Of a stretch of 64,000 bases of DNA, positions 1 to 7,720 are shown in pieces (the stretch's first letter is position 1; every line of letters begins with the position of its first letter). Below the pieces are notes generated by a model that did no database searches, was not told the DNA's origin, and worked only from the letters and a program-made list of their open reading frames with translations. The DNA is taken from contig JAXLVA010000001.1 in the NCBI GenBank assembly GCA_046329235.1, positions 3,286,001 through 3,350,000 of the forward strand. The letters run 5' to 3'. The DNA is from JALONH01 sp046329235. GTDB lineage: Bacteria; Bacteroidota; Bacteroidia; Cytophagales; Cytophagaceae. The translations under genes and the position numbers were made by a program.

Positions 1-16
1 TTTTTGAATAAATAAG

Positions 17-49
17 AAGCCCTTTGAAATCTTTCAAAGGGCTTTTTTT
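17..49 (+). terminator. Intrinsic terminator of the gene upstream of the window
   Basis: A 13-bp perfect stem (AAGCCCTTTGAAA, loop TC, TTTCAAAGGGCTT) is followed by a T run. It lies before manA and so should end a transcript entering from the left, whose gene is outside the window. Confidence 0.85.
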
Positions 50-88
50 ATATTTACACCACAACTAACAGCTCAATAAATAATAGTA

Positions 89-1075
89 ATGGTAGATAAT
101 ACCTTATATCCTTTTGTTTTTAAAACCATTTTTAAAGAAAAGCTTTGGGGCGGACAAAAAATAAAGTCAGTTTTAGGTAAAGATTTTGGCAGTTTACCAA
201 ACTGTGGTGAGACATGGGAACTTTCTGCCGTAGAGGGAAATGTGTCTATCGTAGCTAATGGGAAACACGAAAATCAAAGTTTAAATTCTTTAATCCAACG
301 TTATAAAGCTGATTTAGTAGGGCGTAAAGTTTGGGAAAAATACGGAGAAGAATTTCCTCTTCTGATTAAGTTTATTGATGCAGCCGAAGATTTAAGTATT
401 CAAGTGCATCCGGACGATAAAATGGCTGCACGTATACATGGAGGAAATGGTAAATCTGAAATGTGGTATATTTTAGCCGCGGAGGAAAATGCCACATTAA
501 ACTCCGGGTTTAATCAACCTATTTCGAAAGAGCAATATCTTACTCATTTAAATGCTAATACGTTAAATCAAATATTGAATATAGAGAAAGTGACAGCAGG
601 GGATGTTTTTTATTTACCTGCCGGGAGGATTCATTATATTGGTAAGGGAATACTATTAGCTGAAATTCAACAAACCTCTGATTATACCTATCGTGTATAT
701 GATTTTGACCGAAAGGATTCCAATGGCAACAAAAGAGAACTCCACACAGAGCTAGCTTTAGAAGCTTTAGATTTTACTTATTATAAAAATTACAAATCGG
801 ATTATAGTCCCCAAGTAAATAGTTTTTTTGATATTCAATCTACTCCTTATTTTACCACTACCGGGCTACAACTCAACAAAGAGTATTCTGTGAAGTATCC
901 TGACCAAGATTCTTGTAAGATAATAGTAGTTACAGATGGCGAAGGGCATATGCAATTTAACGGAGAGATGTTTCCGTTAAAAAAGGGAATGGTAATATTG
1001 GTTCCTGCCATTATTAATGAATTAAGTATGACTCCAAAATCAAACTTATCCTTACTTCACGTTACGATTAATTAA
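89..1075 (+). CDS. manA: Mannose-6-phosphate isomerase, class I
   Basis: Interconverts fructose-6-phosphate and mannose-6-phosphate in the cytosol, feeding GDP-mannose and glycan synthesis or mannose use. The 328-residue protein has the cupin metal site of type I phosphomannose isomerases: QVH at 105-107, Glu124 in KSEMWY and His182 in GRIHYIG, plus the TYRVYDFDR segment (Arg202) that lines the active site. It lacks the long insert of fungal enzymes and matches the short bacterial form. The ATG at 89 is the first in frame after the upstream terminator. It converges with the response regulator at 1068, the two stops overlapping by 8 bp. No clear promoter was seen. Family assignment is firm; the sugar specificity is inferred from the family. 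Confidence 0.93.
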   Translation: MVDNTLYPFVFKTIFKEKLWGGQKIKSVLGKDFGSLPNCGETWELSAVEGNVSIVANGKHENQSLNSLIQRYKADLVGRKVWEKYGEEFPLLIKFIDAAEDLSIQVHPDDKMAARIHGGNGKSEMWYILAAEENATLNSGFNQPISKEQYLTHLNANTLNQILNIEKVTAGDVFYLPAGRIHYIGKGILLAEIQQTSDYTYRVYDFDRKDSNGNKRELHTELALEALDFTYYKNYKSDYSPQVNSFFDIQSTPYFTTTGLQLNKEYSVKYPDQDSCKIIVVTDGEGHMQFNGEMFPLKKGMVILVPAIINELSMTPKSNLSLLHVTIN

Positions 1076-1451
1076 GGGTATTTAAAATCACCTTAATGGT
1101 AGATTCATCAATTGGCTTAGTGATATAATCTTTTACCAGAGGCATCGACTTAGCTTTGGTTAAATCTTTGTCATCTATGGAAGAAGATACCATAAAAATT
1201 TGAGGATAATTCATTTGTATCCTTTCTAATTCTTCCATAAAATCCCATCCATCCATTATTGGCATATTGATGTCAACGAAAATGACATCGGGTTTTAATT
1301 CTTGATGTGATAGGAAATATTGAATAGCTTCTTCTCCATTAGAAAAAATGTATAAGTCATCTTTTCTATTTAGACGTTCAAAGGTCTTTTTGGTGATGAA
1401 TTGAAAAATCTCATCATCATCAACGATACAAATAGTTGCTTTCTCTTTCAT
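1068..1451 (-). CDS. Single-domain response regulator (CheY-like receiver)
   Basis: A 127-residue stand-alone receiver. The acidic pocket is Asp11-13, the phospho-acceptor is Asp60 in VIFVDINMP, the switch Ser/Thr lies around 89-91 (MVSSS) and the conserved Lys is Lys112 in DYITKPID. There is no output domain, so it probably acts by protein-protein contact or as a relay intermediate. Its ATG overlaps the stop of the upstream histidine kinase by 4 bp (ATGA), a translational coupling that makes the kinase its likely partner. Output is unknown. Confidence 0.92.
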   Translation of the reverse strand: MKEKATICIVDDDEIFQFITKKTFERLNRKDDLYIFSNGEEAIQYFLSHQELKPDVIFVDINMPIMDGWDFMEELERIQMNYPQIFMVSSSIDDKDLTKAKSMPLVKDYITKPIDESTIKVILNTLN

Positions 1452-3640
1452 AAAGTAAAAATCACTCTAAAAGTACTTCCCTGGTCCGGCTCACTCTCTA
1501 CTTCTATTTTTCCTCCGATGGTTTCTACTTGGCGTTTGGTCATATATAAACCAACGCCTCTAGATTCCGGGTGTTGATGGAAGGTTTTGTAAAGCCCAAA
1601 TAACTTATGACGATGCCTGTCTAGTTGTATCCCAACCCCATTATCGGTAACTTCTAAAATTGGTACACCGTCCGCTCTATTATACGTACGAACCTGTATA
1701 GTAGGTTGTCTTTTTTCTGATTTATATTTAATTGCATTGGAAATTAAATTCATCAAAATACTTTCCATATAGGTGGCCGGGCACTTAATATGGGAGATTT
1801 CAAAAAATGTATTTATTTGATATTCAGATAGTTTTATTTGATATTCAAGGCCAAGTATCACTTTTTGATAAATAGAGCTTACATCTACTTTTTCATCTTT
1901 ATCTATGATATTGTGCTGCGTTTTTAAAGATTCAGCCAAAACATGGATCGTATCCAAAAGATGATTGGATACCTTCCTAAGCTTCTGTACAGTTTCTTGT
2001 TTTTCCTCGGTAGTGTCAACACTATCATAATAATCTAATAATAATCGAATATTGGCTACCGGGGAGCGTAGATTATGTGAGGTGATGTGAGCAAAATCCT
2101 CCAATTGGGTATTTTTGGATTGGATGCTTTTTAAATAATCAATTAATGTAGTAATATCTCTAAAGGAAGTAACACAACCAAATTGATTGCCCTGATTGTC
2201 ATAAATAGGTTCTGTATTAACCGAAACCCAAAAAACTTCTTTGGTTTGTTCATGACGTAAACCAAGTGTTACATTTCGTTGTGGAAGCCCTGTTACAATA
2301 GTTATGTAAGATGGTGTTTCTTCTTTTTGAAGTGGAACCCCGTACTCATTGGTCATATTCCAACGTTCAGGAGGTACAGGTTTGCCCAGGAATTCGTTCA
2401 CATCAATAATTCCCATAATCTGCTGTGCTTCCTTATTAGTTTCGATTAATATTCCATCATTTCGAAAAACTAAAATTCCCTCACTCATGGAATTGATTAC
2501 AGAACGATATAGCGCTTCTCTCTCCTTAAGTTTGATTTGTGTATTATGGTGGTTGGTTAAATCAATTACAACTCCGGAAAGACGAATAGGCTTGTCATTA
2601 CTATCCCTAAATAAATGGCCTTTGCAAAAGAAGTTTTTAATATTCCCTTTTTCGGTATAAAGCTTATGTTCAAATTCAAAGTTGCTGGATTGACCACTTA
2701 AGGCTTTTTCAATTAATTGTATAAAACGTGTTCTATCTTCATCATCAAGTAAGCCAACAAACGTCTCATAGGTAATTTGAGAGGTTGGGTCTAAGATTTC
2801 GAATAATTCAGAAACATTTTCTGACCAATCAACTCTTCCGGATGAGATATCCCAATCCCAAGTTCCGGTAGAAGCAGCCTGCATGGTGATAGCTAAGCTG
2901 GATTTAGACTTGTTTAGTTCTTCACGAGCTTTTGCAAAAGAATCAATCTCGACCGTAGTTCCTGCTACTCGTTTTATACTTCCATCTTCAAACGTTTCAA
3001 TTCTAGCTGTAAAAAGAAATGTTTTATATGTACCGTCTTTACAGCGTAATCGCATTTCTCTAAAGTCATCCGGTATATCATTGGAAAATGCGGATTGTCT
3101 TTGATGAACGGTACTCATATCCTTTAAATAGGCCTCCAGTTCATCCGGATGTAGTAAACTCAAGAAACTTTTAGTACTTGGTTTTATCTCTTCTTCAGTA
3201 TATCCTAAACTATTTAATATGCTATTTGACCACCAGGCTACATCATTTATTGTATCTAGCTGATAAAACAATCCTATATGAGACTTTTCAATCGGATATT
3301 GATACAGGTTTTTAAGCATATTTAATTCCTGTAATGCATTACTAGTCTTTATTTGGACTATATATTCAGTACACCTTTCGTTGAGACTCTGAATAGATAT
3401 TCCAAACCCCGGACTTGAAGTAAGAATGAAATCACCAAAGGGAATTTTATTTTCAAGAATCGTTTTAATAGGATTTTTGACATCTTCTGAAAGCGCAGTA
3501 TCCTCAAGGTTTATAGGTAGTTGTGTATCAGATGGAAGAAATGATGCGGTATTTTGAATTATCATTCGAATCTCAAAAGGAGACTGTATAATAAAGGAGG
3601 TAGCCTTGTCAGGTTGATGGAAATATCTTGATACACTCAT
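1448..3640 (-). CDS. Multi-PAS sensor histidine kinase
   Basis: Autophosphorylating sensor kinase, likely cytoplasmic since no convincing membrane segment is seen. With the start at 3640 it has 730 residues: an unrecognised N-terminal part (1-110), three PAS-type sensor domains at roughly 115-240, 250-365 and 375-500, the second and third with the usual PAC-like tails, then HisKA with the H-box SHNLRSP (His522) and HATPase_c with N-box NLISNAIKY (Asn635), DNGVGI (Asp666) and a GVGLY G-box. An in-frame upstream ATG at 3745 would overlap panB on the other strand and adds sequence unlike the family, so I use the ATG at 3640. It is coupled to the receiver gene by a 4-bp overlap. The signal is unknown; multiple PAS domains suggest small-molecule or redox sensing. 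Confidence 0.88.
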   Translation of the reverse strand: MSVSRYFHQPDKATSFIIQSPFEIRMIIQNTASFLPSDTQLPINLEDTALSEDVKNPIKTILENKIPFGDFILTSSPGFGISIQSLNERCTEYIVQIKTSNALQELNMLKNLYQYPIEKSHIGLFYQLDTINDVAWWSNSILNSLGYTEEEIKPSTKSFLSLLHPDELEAYLKDMSTVHQRQSAFSNDIPDDFREMRLRCKDGTYKTFLFTARIETFEDGSIKRVAGTTVEIDSFAKAREELNKSKSSLAITMQAASTGTWDWDISSGRVDWSENVSELFEILDPTSQITYETFVGLLDDEDRTRFIQLIEKALSGQSSNFEFEHKLYTEKGNIKNFFCKGHLFRDSNDKPIRLSGVVIDLTNHHNTQIKLKEREALYRSVINSMSEGILVFRNDGILIETNKEAQQIMGIIDVNEFLGKPVPPERWNMTNEYGVPLQKEETPSYITIVTGLPQRNVTLGLRHEQTKEVFWVSVNTEPIYDNQGNQFGCVTSFRDITTLIDYLKSIQSKNTQLEDFAHITSHNLRSPVANIRLLLDYYDSVDTTEEKQETVQKLRKVSNHLLDTIHVLAESLKTQHNIIDKDEKVDVSSIYQKVILGLEYQIKLSEYQINTFFEISHIKCPATYMESILMNLISNAIKYKSEKRQPTIQVRTYNRADGVPILEVTDNGVGIQLDRHRHKLFGLYKTFHQHPESRGVGLYMTKRQVETIGGKIEVESEPDQGSTFRVIFTL

Positions 3641-3675
3641 TAGTCTGAATTTACTAAACTTTCCCATATAAATCG

Positions 3676-3683
3676 TATTTTTG
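3676..3683 (+). promoter_or_regulatory. Putative -7 box (TATTTTTG) of panB
   Basis: Matches the Bacteroidota TAnnTTTG element exactly, 17 bp before the panB ATG. No good TTTG -33 element is seen at 19-21 bp upstream, so this rests on the -7 box and its position in the divergent panB/kinase intergenic gap. Confidence 0.5.
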
Positions 3684-3700
3684 GTAAAATTTAGCATACG

Positions 3701-4519
3701 ATGTCTACTGCAAAAAATGAACTGCGTAAGGTAACTACGCATCAATTACAAGAAATGAAAAACAGAGGGGAGAAAATCTCCATGTTGACAGCATATGACT
3801 TTTCGATGGCTCGAATATTAGACGCCGCAGGTATTGATGTGATTTTGGTTGGAGATTCGGCTTCTAATGTGATGGCCGGTCATGAAACTACGTTACCCAT
3901 TACTTTAGATCAAATGATTTACCACGCATCATCCGTGATACGTGCAGTCAATCGAGCATTAGTGGTTGTAGATTTACCTTTCGGTTCATATCAAGGAAAT
4001 TCTTCTGAAGCTTTACGTAGTGCTATTCGTATTATGAAAGAATCTGGTGCGCATGCCGTAAAATTAGAAGGTGGTATTGAAATTAAGGAATCTGTATTAA
4101 GAATTTTAAGTGCAGGTATTCCGGTCATGGGACATTTAGGTTTAATGCCTCAATCCATATATAAATTTGGAACTTATGTAGTTCGTGCCAAAGAAGAAGC
4201 GGAGGCTAAGAAATTAGTGGATGACGCATTGTTGTTGCAAGAGTGTGGATGTTTTGGAATTGTTCTAGAGAAAATCCCTGCTAAACTTGCTTCTGATGTG
4301 ACTCGTCAATTACATATTCCGGTGATAGGAATTGGTGCCGGTGGTGGTGTAGATGGACAAGTATTAGTTTCTCATGATATGCTAGGAATCAACACGGAGT
4401 TCCATCCCAGATTTTTACGTAAGTATGCGGATGTGCATCAAATCATGCATAACGCCGTAACTCAATATATACAGGATGTGAAAGCGAAAGACTTTCCAAA
4501 TGATAATGAATGTTATTAA
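3701..4519 (+). CDS. panB: 3-methyl-2-oxobutanoate hydroxymethyltransferase
   Basis: First committed step of pantothenate (coenzyme A) synthesis: transfers a hydroxymethyl group from 5,10-methylene-THF to 2-oxoisovalerate to give ketopantoate. The 272 residues cover the complete TIM-barrel enzyme. Mg-binding Asp52 (VGDSAS), Asp91 (VVVDLPFGSYQ) and Glu123 (KLEGG) are present, as is the VLEKIPAKLA segment with the general-base Glu and the GIGAGGGVDGQVLV phosphate loop. It starts an operon-like run with the pseudouridine synthase gene, whose start lies at or just after the panB stop. The substrate, 2-oxoisovalerate, is also a substrate of branched-chain E1 dehydrogenases such as the one at 11708. 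Confidence 0.96.
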   Translation: MSTAKNELRKVTTHQLQEMKNRGEKISMLTAYDFSMARILDAAGIDVILVGDSASNVMAGHETTLPITLDQMIYHASSVIRAVNRALVVVDLPFGSYQGNSSEALRSAIRIMKESGAHAVKLEGGIEIKESVLRILSAGIPVMGHLGLMPQSIYKFGTYVVRAKEEAEAKKLVDDALLLQECGCFGIVLEKIPAKLASDVTRQLHIPVIGIGAGGGVDGQVLVSHDMLGINTEFHPRFLRKYADVHQIMHNAVTQYIQDVKAKDFPNDNECY

Positions 4520-4524
4520 TCTCC

Positions 4525-5238
4525 ATGGAATATTCATCGGTAGATAAGGTATTTGAAAAATTTTTCACGGTTATATATGAAGATAATCACTTGATTGCTG
4601 TACATAAAAAATCAGGTGTACTAGTACAAGGAGATGAAACAGGGGATACTCCTTTAAGCGAACTTGTTAAAGAATATCTCAAACAGAAATATCAGAAACC
4701 GGGAAATGTTTTTTGTGGAGTAATTCACCGCATTGACCGTCCGGTAAGTGGTTTGGTGTTATTAGCAAAAACATCCAAAGCGCTTGAACGCATGAATAAA
4801 CAATTCGCAGACAAGGTCATTCAAAAAACGTATTGGGCAGTAGTAGTTAATGAGCCCAAGACCGCGTCAGCGATTTTAAAACATTGGCTTACGAAAGATG
4901 TTCAACGCAATGTGGCAAAAGCGTTTGACAAAGAAGTAAATGGTAGTAAGTATTGTGAGTTGAGTTACGAGTTGATTAATAAAAGTGATCGATATTTTTT
5001 GTTAGAAGTAAAACCTGTCACGGGCCGTGCTCATCAAATTAGATGTCAGTTATCTAAAGTAGGATGTCCTATCAAAGGAGATTTAAAATACGGAGCGCCA
5101 CGTAGCAATCCGGATGGAAGAATTCATTTGCATGCTCGTAAATTAGAATTTGAACATCCCGTAACAAAAGAAAAAATTTCTATTGAATGTCCTCTACCAA
5201 CCGAAGATGTGCTGTGGCAGCATTTTGAAATAAAATAG
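4525..5238 (+). CDS. RluA-family RNA pseudouridine synthase
   Basis: Isomerises uridine to pseudouridine in rRNA or tRNA. The catalytic motif HRIDRPVSGLVLLAKT contains the nucleophilic Asp (residue 71 with this start), and the RAHQIRCQL motif of the RluA family is present. It has no N-terminal S4 domain, and the roughly 237-residue catalytic core makes it one of the short RluA/RluC-like enzymes; the exact target uridine cannot be told. Two starts are possible: ATG 4510, overlapping panB by 10 bp, or ATG 4525, 5 bp after the panB stop; the family's N-terminus favours neither strongly. A degenerate copy of its last 21 codons is found again at 6418-6483, beyond the next gene. Confidence 0.9.
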   Translation: MEYSSVDKVFEKFFTVIYEDNHLIAVHKKSGVLVQGDETGDTPLSELVKEYLKQKYQKPGNVFCGVIHRIDRPVSGLVLLAKTSKALERMNKQFADKVIQKTYWAVVVNEPKTASAILKHWLTKDVQRNVAKAFDKEVNGSKYCELSYELINKSDRYFLLEVKPVTGRAHQIRCQLSKVGCPIKGDLKYGAPRSNPDGRIHLHARKLEFEHPVTKEKISIECPLPTEDVLWQHFEIK

Positions 5239-5340
5239 CTTTCAGCTAATATTTCTGTTAGAGAAGCAGGCAAACTCAATAGCAGTAAAGCTGATATTAA
5301 AATCAGTATTACTAATAAAAGAAGAAGGAGAAAATAATAC

Positions 5341-6417
5341 ATGAAACCAATCGCTGTAGCTCTTGAATGTTCAGCATTATGCCACCACCACCCAACGGGA
5401 ATCTCCGTATACACACATCAGCTTTTGCATCAGCTTCAGAATAACCCTGAGCGTGTGGTTATCACTCCTTTTTATAAAGAAAAATTCTTTAAGAAAAAAA
5501 ACTTTAATTACGATCTTCCAGCTCAATCTTATTTGCATCGTTCGTTAGCTAGGTTGGGAAATAATGTACTTACTCATTCTACAGATAGTAAATTTTTATA
5601 CAGTAAAAAAAGGAAAAATATTGTCACCATTCACGATGTTGCCATTTTTATGAAAGAAAATGAAATGCCCGACTATACAGATGAACGGATGAAAATGAAA
5701 ACATGGAAGTTGAATTTAGAAATAGCTAAATATGCAGATAAAATTATCACTGTGAGTGAAAAAACAAAGCAGGACTTTTGTAATATCTTTGGAGCTACAC
5801 CGGAAAAAGTAGTAGCGATTCCTCTTGGTTTCAACTCAAGAGTTGCGACGGAATCTATTAATGATGAACATGTTTTAACTACTTATAACCTTAGAAAAGG
5901 GTCTTATTTTCTTTTTGTAGGTGCTATCTCAATCCGTAAAAATATATTGAATATACTTAAGGCGTATAAGCAATCCGGTTTATATGAAAATTGGCCATTA
6001 GTTCTTGCGGGACCGGATTCTATGGGAAGTAGTACTATTGCAGAACTAAAACAACAGTTAGGATTGAACGACTACGTTCGACAAACACAATATCTTTCAG
6101 AGGCAAGCATACAGGCACTATATCGTAATGCCGGAGGTTTTGTTTTCCCTACCTTTTATGAAGGTTTTGGACTTCCTATTTTGGAAGCATTTTCGCATGG
6201 AATACCTGTTCTAACAAGTACCAAAGGTGCGGCACCGGAAGTCTCAGGTGGACATGCTAGACTAGTAGATCCATTCTCAGTTGAAGAAATAGCAAATGGG
6301 TTACATAATCTTATGAATTCACGCCCCAATCCTGATGCATTAAAACAATATGCCAATAGTTTTTCTTGGGCAAAAACAGCTCAAAAAACGATAGAAGTAT
6401 ATCAGTCGCTAGTTTAA
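5341..6417 (+). CDS. GT4-family glycosyltransferase
   Basis: A GT-B fold glycosyltransferase, 358 residues, likely moving a sugar from a nucleotide-sugar donor to a surface glycan or lipid carrier; donor and acceptor are unknown. The C-terminal half carries the GT4 signature: FVGAISIRKN (192-201), LVLAGP (220-225) and the E-x7-E motif EGFGLPILE with Glu274 and Glu282, followed by GAAPE. The N-terminal half has VTIHDV (95-100) and ADKIITVSE, as in family 4 transferases. The ATG follows an AAGGAGA purine run, unusually Shine-Dalgarno-like for this genome. Its stop is directly followed, in the same frame, by a remnant of an RluA-type gene, so this gene may have been inserted next to the pseudouridine synthase. 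Confidence 0.88.
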   Translation: MKPIAVALECSALCHHHPTGISVYTHQLLHQLQNNPERVVITPFYKEKFFKKKNFNYDLPAQSYLHRSLARLGNNVLTHSTDSKFLYSKKRKNIVTIHDVAIFMKENEMPDYTDERMKMKTWKLNLEIAKYADKIITVSEKTKQDFCNIFGATPEKVVAIPLGFNSRVATESINDEHVLTTYNLRKGSYFLFVGAISIRKNILNILKAYKQSGLYENWPLVLAGPDSMGSSTIAELKQQLGLNDYVRQTQYLSEASIQALYRNAGGFVFPTFYEGFGLPILEAFSHGIPVLTSTKGAAPEVSGGHARLVDPFSVEEIANGLHNLMNSRPNPDALKQYANSFSWAKTAQKTIEVYQSLV

Positions 6418-6483
6418 GAAAAGATTTCTGTTGAATTTTTACTTTCTTCAGAAGAGGCACGTTGGCAGCATATTGAAATGTAG
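6418..6483 (+). pseudogene. Remnant of an RluA-type pseudouridine synthase 3' end
   Basis: Directly after the glycosyltransferase stop and in the same frame, 21 codons plus TAG read EKISVEFLLSSEEARWQHIEM. The intact pseudouridine synthase at 4525-5238 ends EKISIECPLPTEDVLWQHFEIK: 11 of 21 aligned residues are identical and both end at a stop within one codon. The remnant has no start and no catalytic region. It is best read as the leftover tail of a second, diverged copy created when the glycosyltransferase gene entered or a segment was duplicated. The homology may extend into the glycosyltransferase stop itself (TAA against AAA in the intact gene). Confidence 0.75.
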
Positions 6484-6577
6484 AAATAGTGTTATACAAT
6501 ATTCGTTTTTTAATTTATTATTTTACAATTAATTAAATCGAATACGTATTTTAGTATAGACGAACTTTTTGATTCTT

Positions 6578-7112
6578 ATGGACAAAATTGAGTATCTTTT
6601 ATTTATCCCGTTGTTAATTTATGGTATCACCTTAAGTGATTTGTTTAGTGAGTATAAACGAATGATTAAGGATAGTGTCATACATATCAAGTATATGATA
6701 GCGATTCTCTTATTATCTGAAGTAGCTATTTTTAATATCTATAAATTGTATAGCATCATTAATACCTATGATATTACTACCTACGTACAGTTTTGGGTGC
6801 TTTTAATTCCTCCTATTATATTTATGATTACCATCCATGTTTTTTTTGATACAAGGGTCTTTTCAGACAGTAGAAGAGATGGATAAAGAATATCATAAAA
6901 ATGTAGGTGCTACTTTTATCTTAATGTCTTTATATGTGGCTACACACTTTCTGCCCATGATGAATCCGGAGCATGGAATGCAGCCGGTGAGATTGGTGAA
7001 TATTGCTCTATTATTGTCGTATGAATACTTTCGAAAAGATTATTTATTTTATTTGATTGTGGTCTCTTGGGCAGTTGGGCTCATGGTGAAAATTAATGCA
7101 CAAATTATTTAG
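6578..7112 (+). pseudogene. Six-segment membrane protein, copy 1, frameshifted
   Basis: Unrecognised integral membrane protein. Two overlapping frames (ATG 6578 to about 6847, then about 6840 to the stop at 7112) together give a protein of about 177 residues with hydrophobic segments near IEYLLFIPLLIYG, IAILLLSEVAIFN, WVLLIPPIIFM, FILMSLYVATHF, LVNIALLLSYEYF and FYLIVVSWAVGL. The break is at a run of eight T (6840-6847); one T fewer restores a continuous frame. The corrected protein aligns end to end with copy 2. Both frames stay open and conserved, so the lesion is recent, a sequencing error, or rarely bypassed. A TTG at 6569 is a less likely start. An AATACGTATT palindrome lies at 6541-6550. 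Confidence 0.72.
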
Positions 7113-7131
7113 TAAAAAAGGTTTAGTTGAA

Positions 7132-7667
7132 ATGTATAAAATTGAATACTTGTTATTTATACCCTTATTGATTTACGGTATTTCTTTAAGTGATTTATTA
7201 AGTGAATATAAGCGTTTAATTAAAGATCATATTCTTCATTTTAAATATCTGATTACAGTATTGATGTTGTCAGAGGTGGCCATTTTTAATATCTATAAAT
7301 TATATAGTATCATTAATGCGTATGATATAAAACCACGTATTTGCAATATTGGGCATTATTAATCCCGCCCATTATTTTCATGGTCCTTGTTCATATTTTT
7401 GTGATGGAAGAAAAGCATGACAACTTAATTTCCATGGAACAAGAGTTTCAAAGAAATATAAAGCCTACTTTTTTACTAATGTCTGTTTATACAGCTACAC
7501 ATTTTATCCCTATGATGAATCCGGATGGTAATATACATTGGGCTCGCTTACTTTCCATTTCTATATTATTGTTATACATTTTTGTTAGAAAAGACTTTGT
7601 GTTCTATTTGCTCATAGCAGCATGGTTTATAAGTTTCATATTTAATATTAACTCTATAGTTATATAA
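7132..7667 (+). pseudogene. Six-segment membrane protein, copy 2, frameshifted
   Basis: Tandem paralogue of the gene at 6578, beginning 19 bp after it, with near-identical segments (IEYLLFIPLLIYGI, LSEVAIFNIYKLYSIIN, LIPPIIFM, THFIPMMNP). It is also split: the first frame from ATG 7132 drifts after NAYDIK at about 7333, and the second resumes at YLQYWALLIPP. Adding one base to the AAAA run at 7330-7333 gives DIKTTYLQYW, matching DITTYVQFW of copy 1, and a protein of 178 residues. The shift needed is opposite in sign to that of copy 1. An upstream ATG at 7096 overlaps copy 1 and adds 12 residues unlike the family. Function unknown. A strong terminator follows. Confidence 0.72.
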
Positions 7668-7703
7668 ACAAAAAGCCCCTTGATAAAATCAAGGGGCTTT
7701 TTG
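7668..7703. terminator. Bidirectional intrinsic terminator
   Basis: Near-perfect inverted repeat ACAAAAAGCCCCTTGAT / ATCAAGGGGCTTTTTGT with a 2-base spacer, giving A and T runs on either side. It can end both the membrane-protein transcript (+) and the convergent lipA transcript (-). Confidence 0.9.
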
Positions 7704-7720
7704 TTTTATTGTGTATTATA

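Noticed and set aside
3641..3745. N-terminal extension of the histidine kinase
   Set aside because: The frame is open but overlaps panB on the opposite strand and adds 35 residues without domain similarity; ATG 3640 is preferred.
5124..5342. Minus-strand frame with a very hydrophobic start (YYFLLLLLLVILILISALLLL)
   Set aside because: It arises from the purine-rich leader before the GT4 ATG and runs antisense into the pseudouridine synthase gene; the later part has no protein-like conservation and there is no promoter. Treated as chance.
6837..7341. Programmed ribosomal frameshifting in the tandem membrane genes
   Set aside because: The two copies need shifts of opposite sign at different positions, and neither site is a classical slippery heptamer with a downstream structure; independent indels or sequencing errors are simpler.
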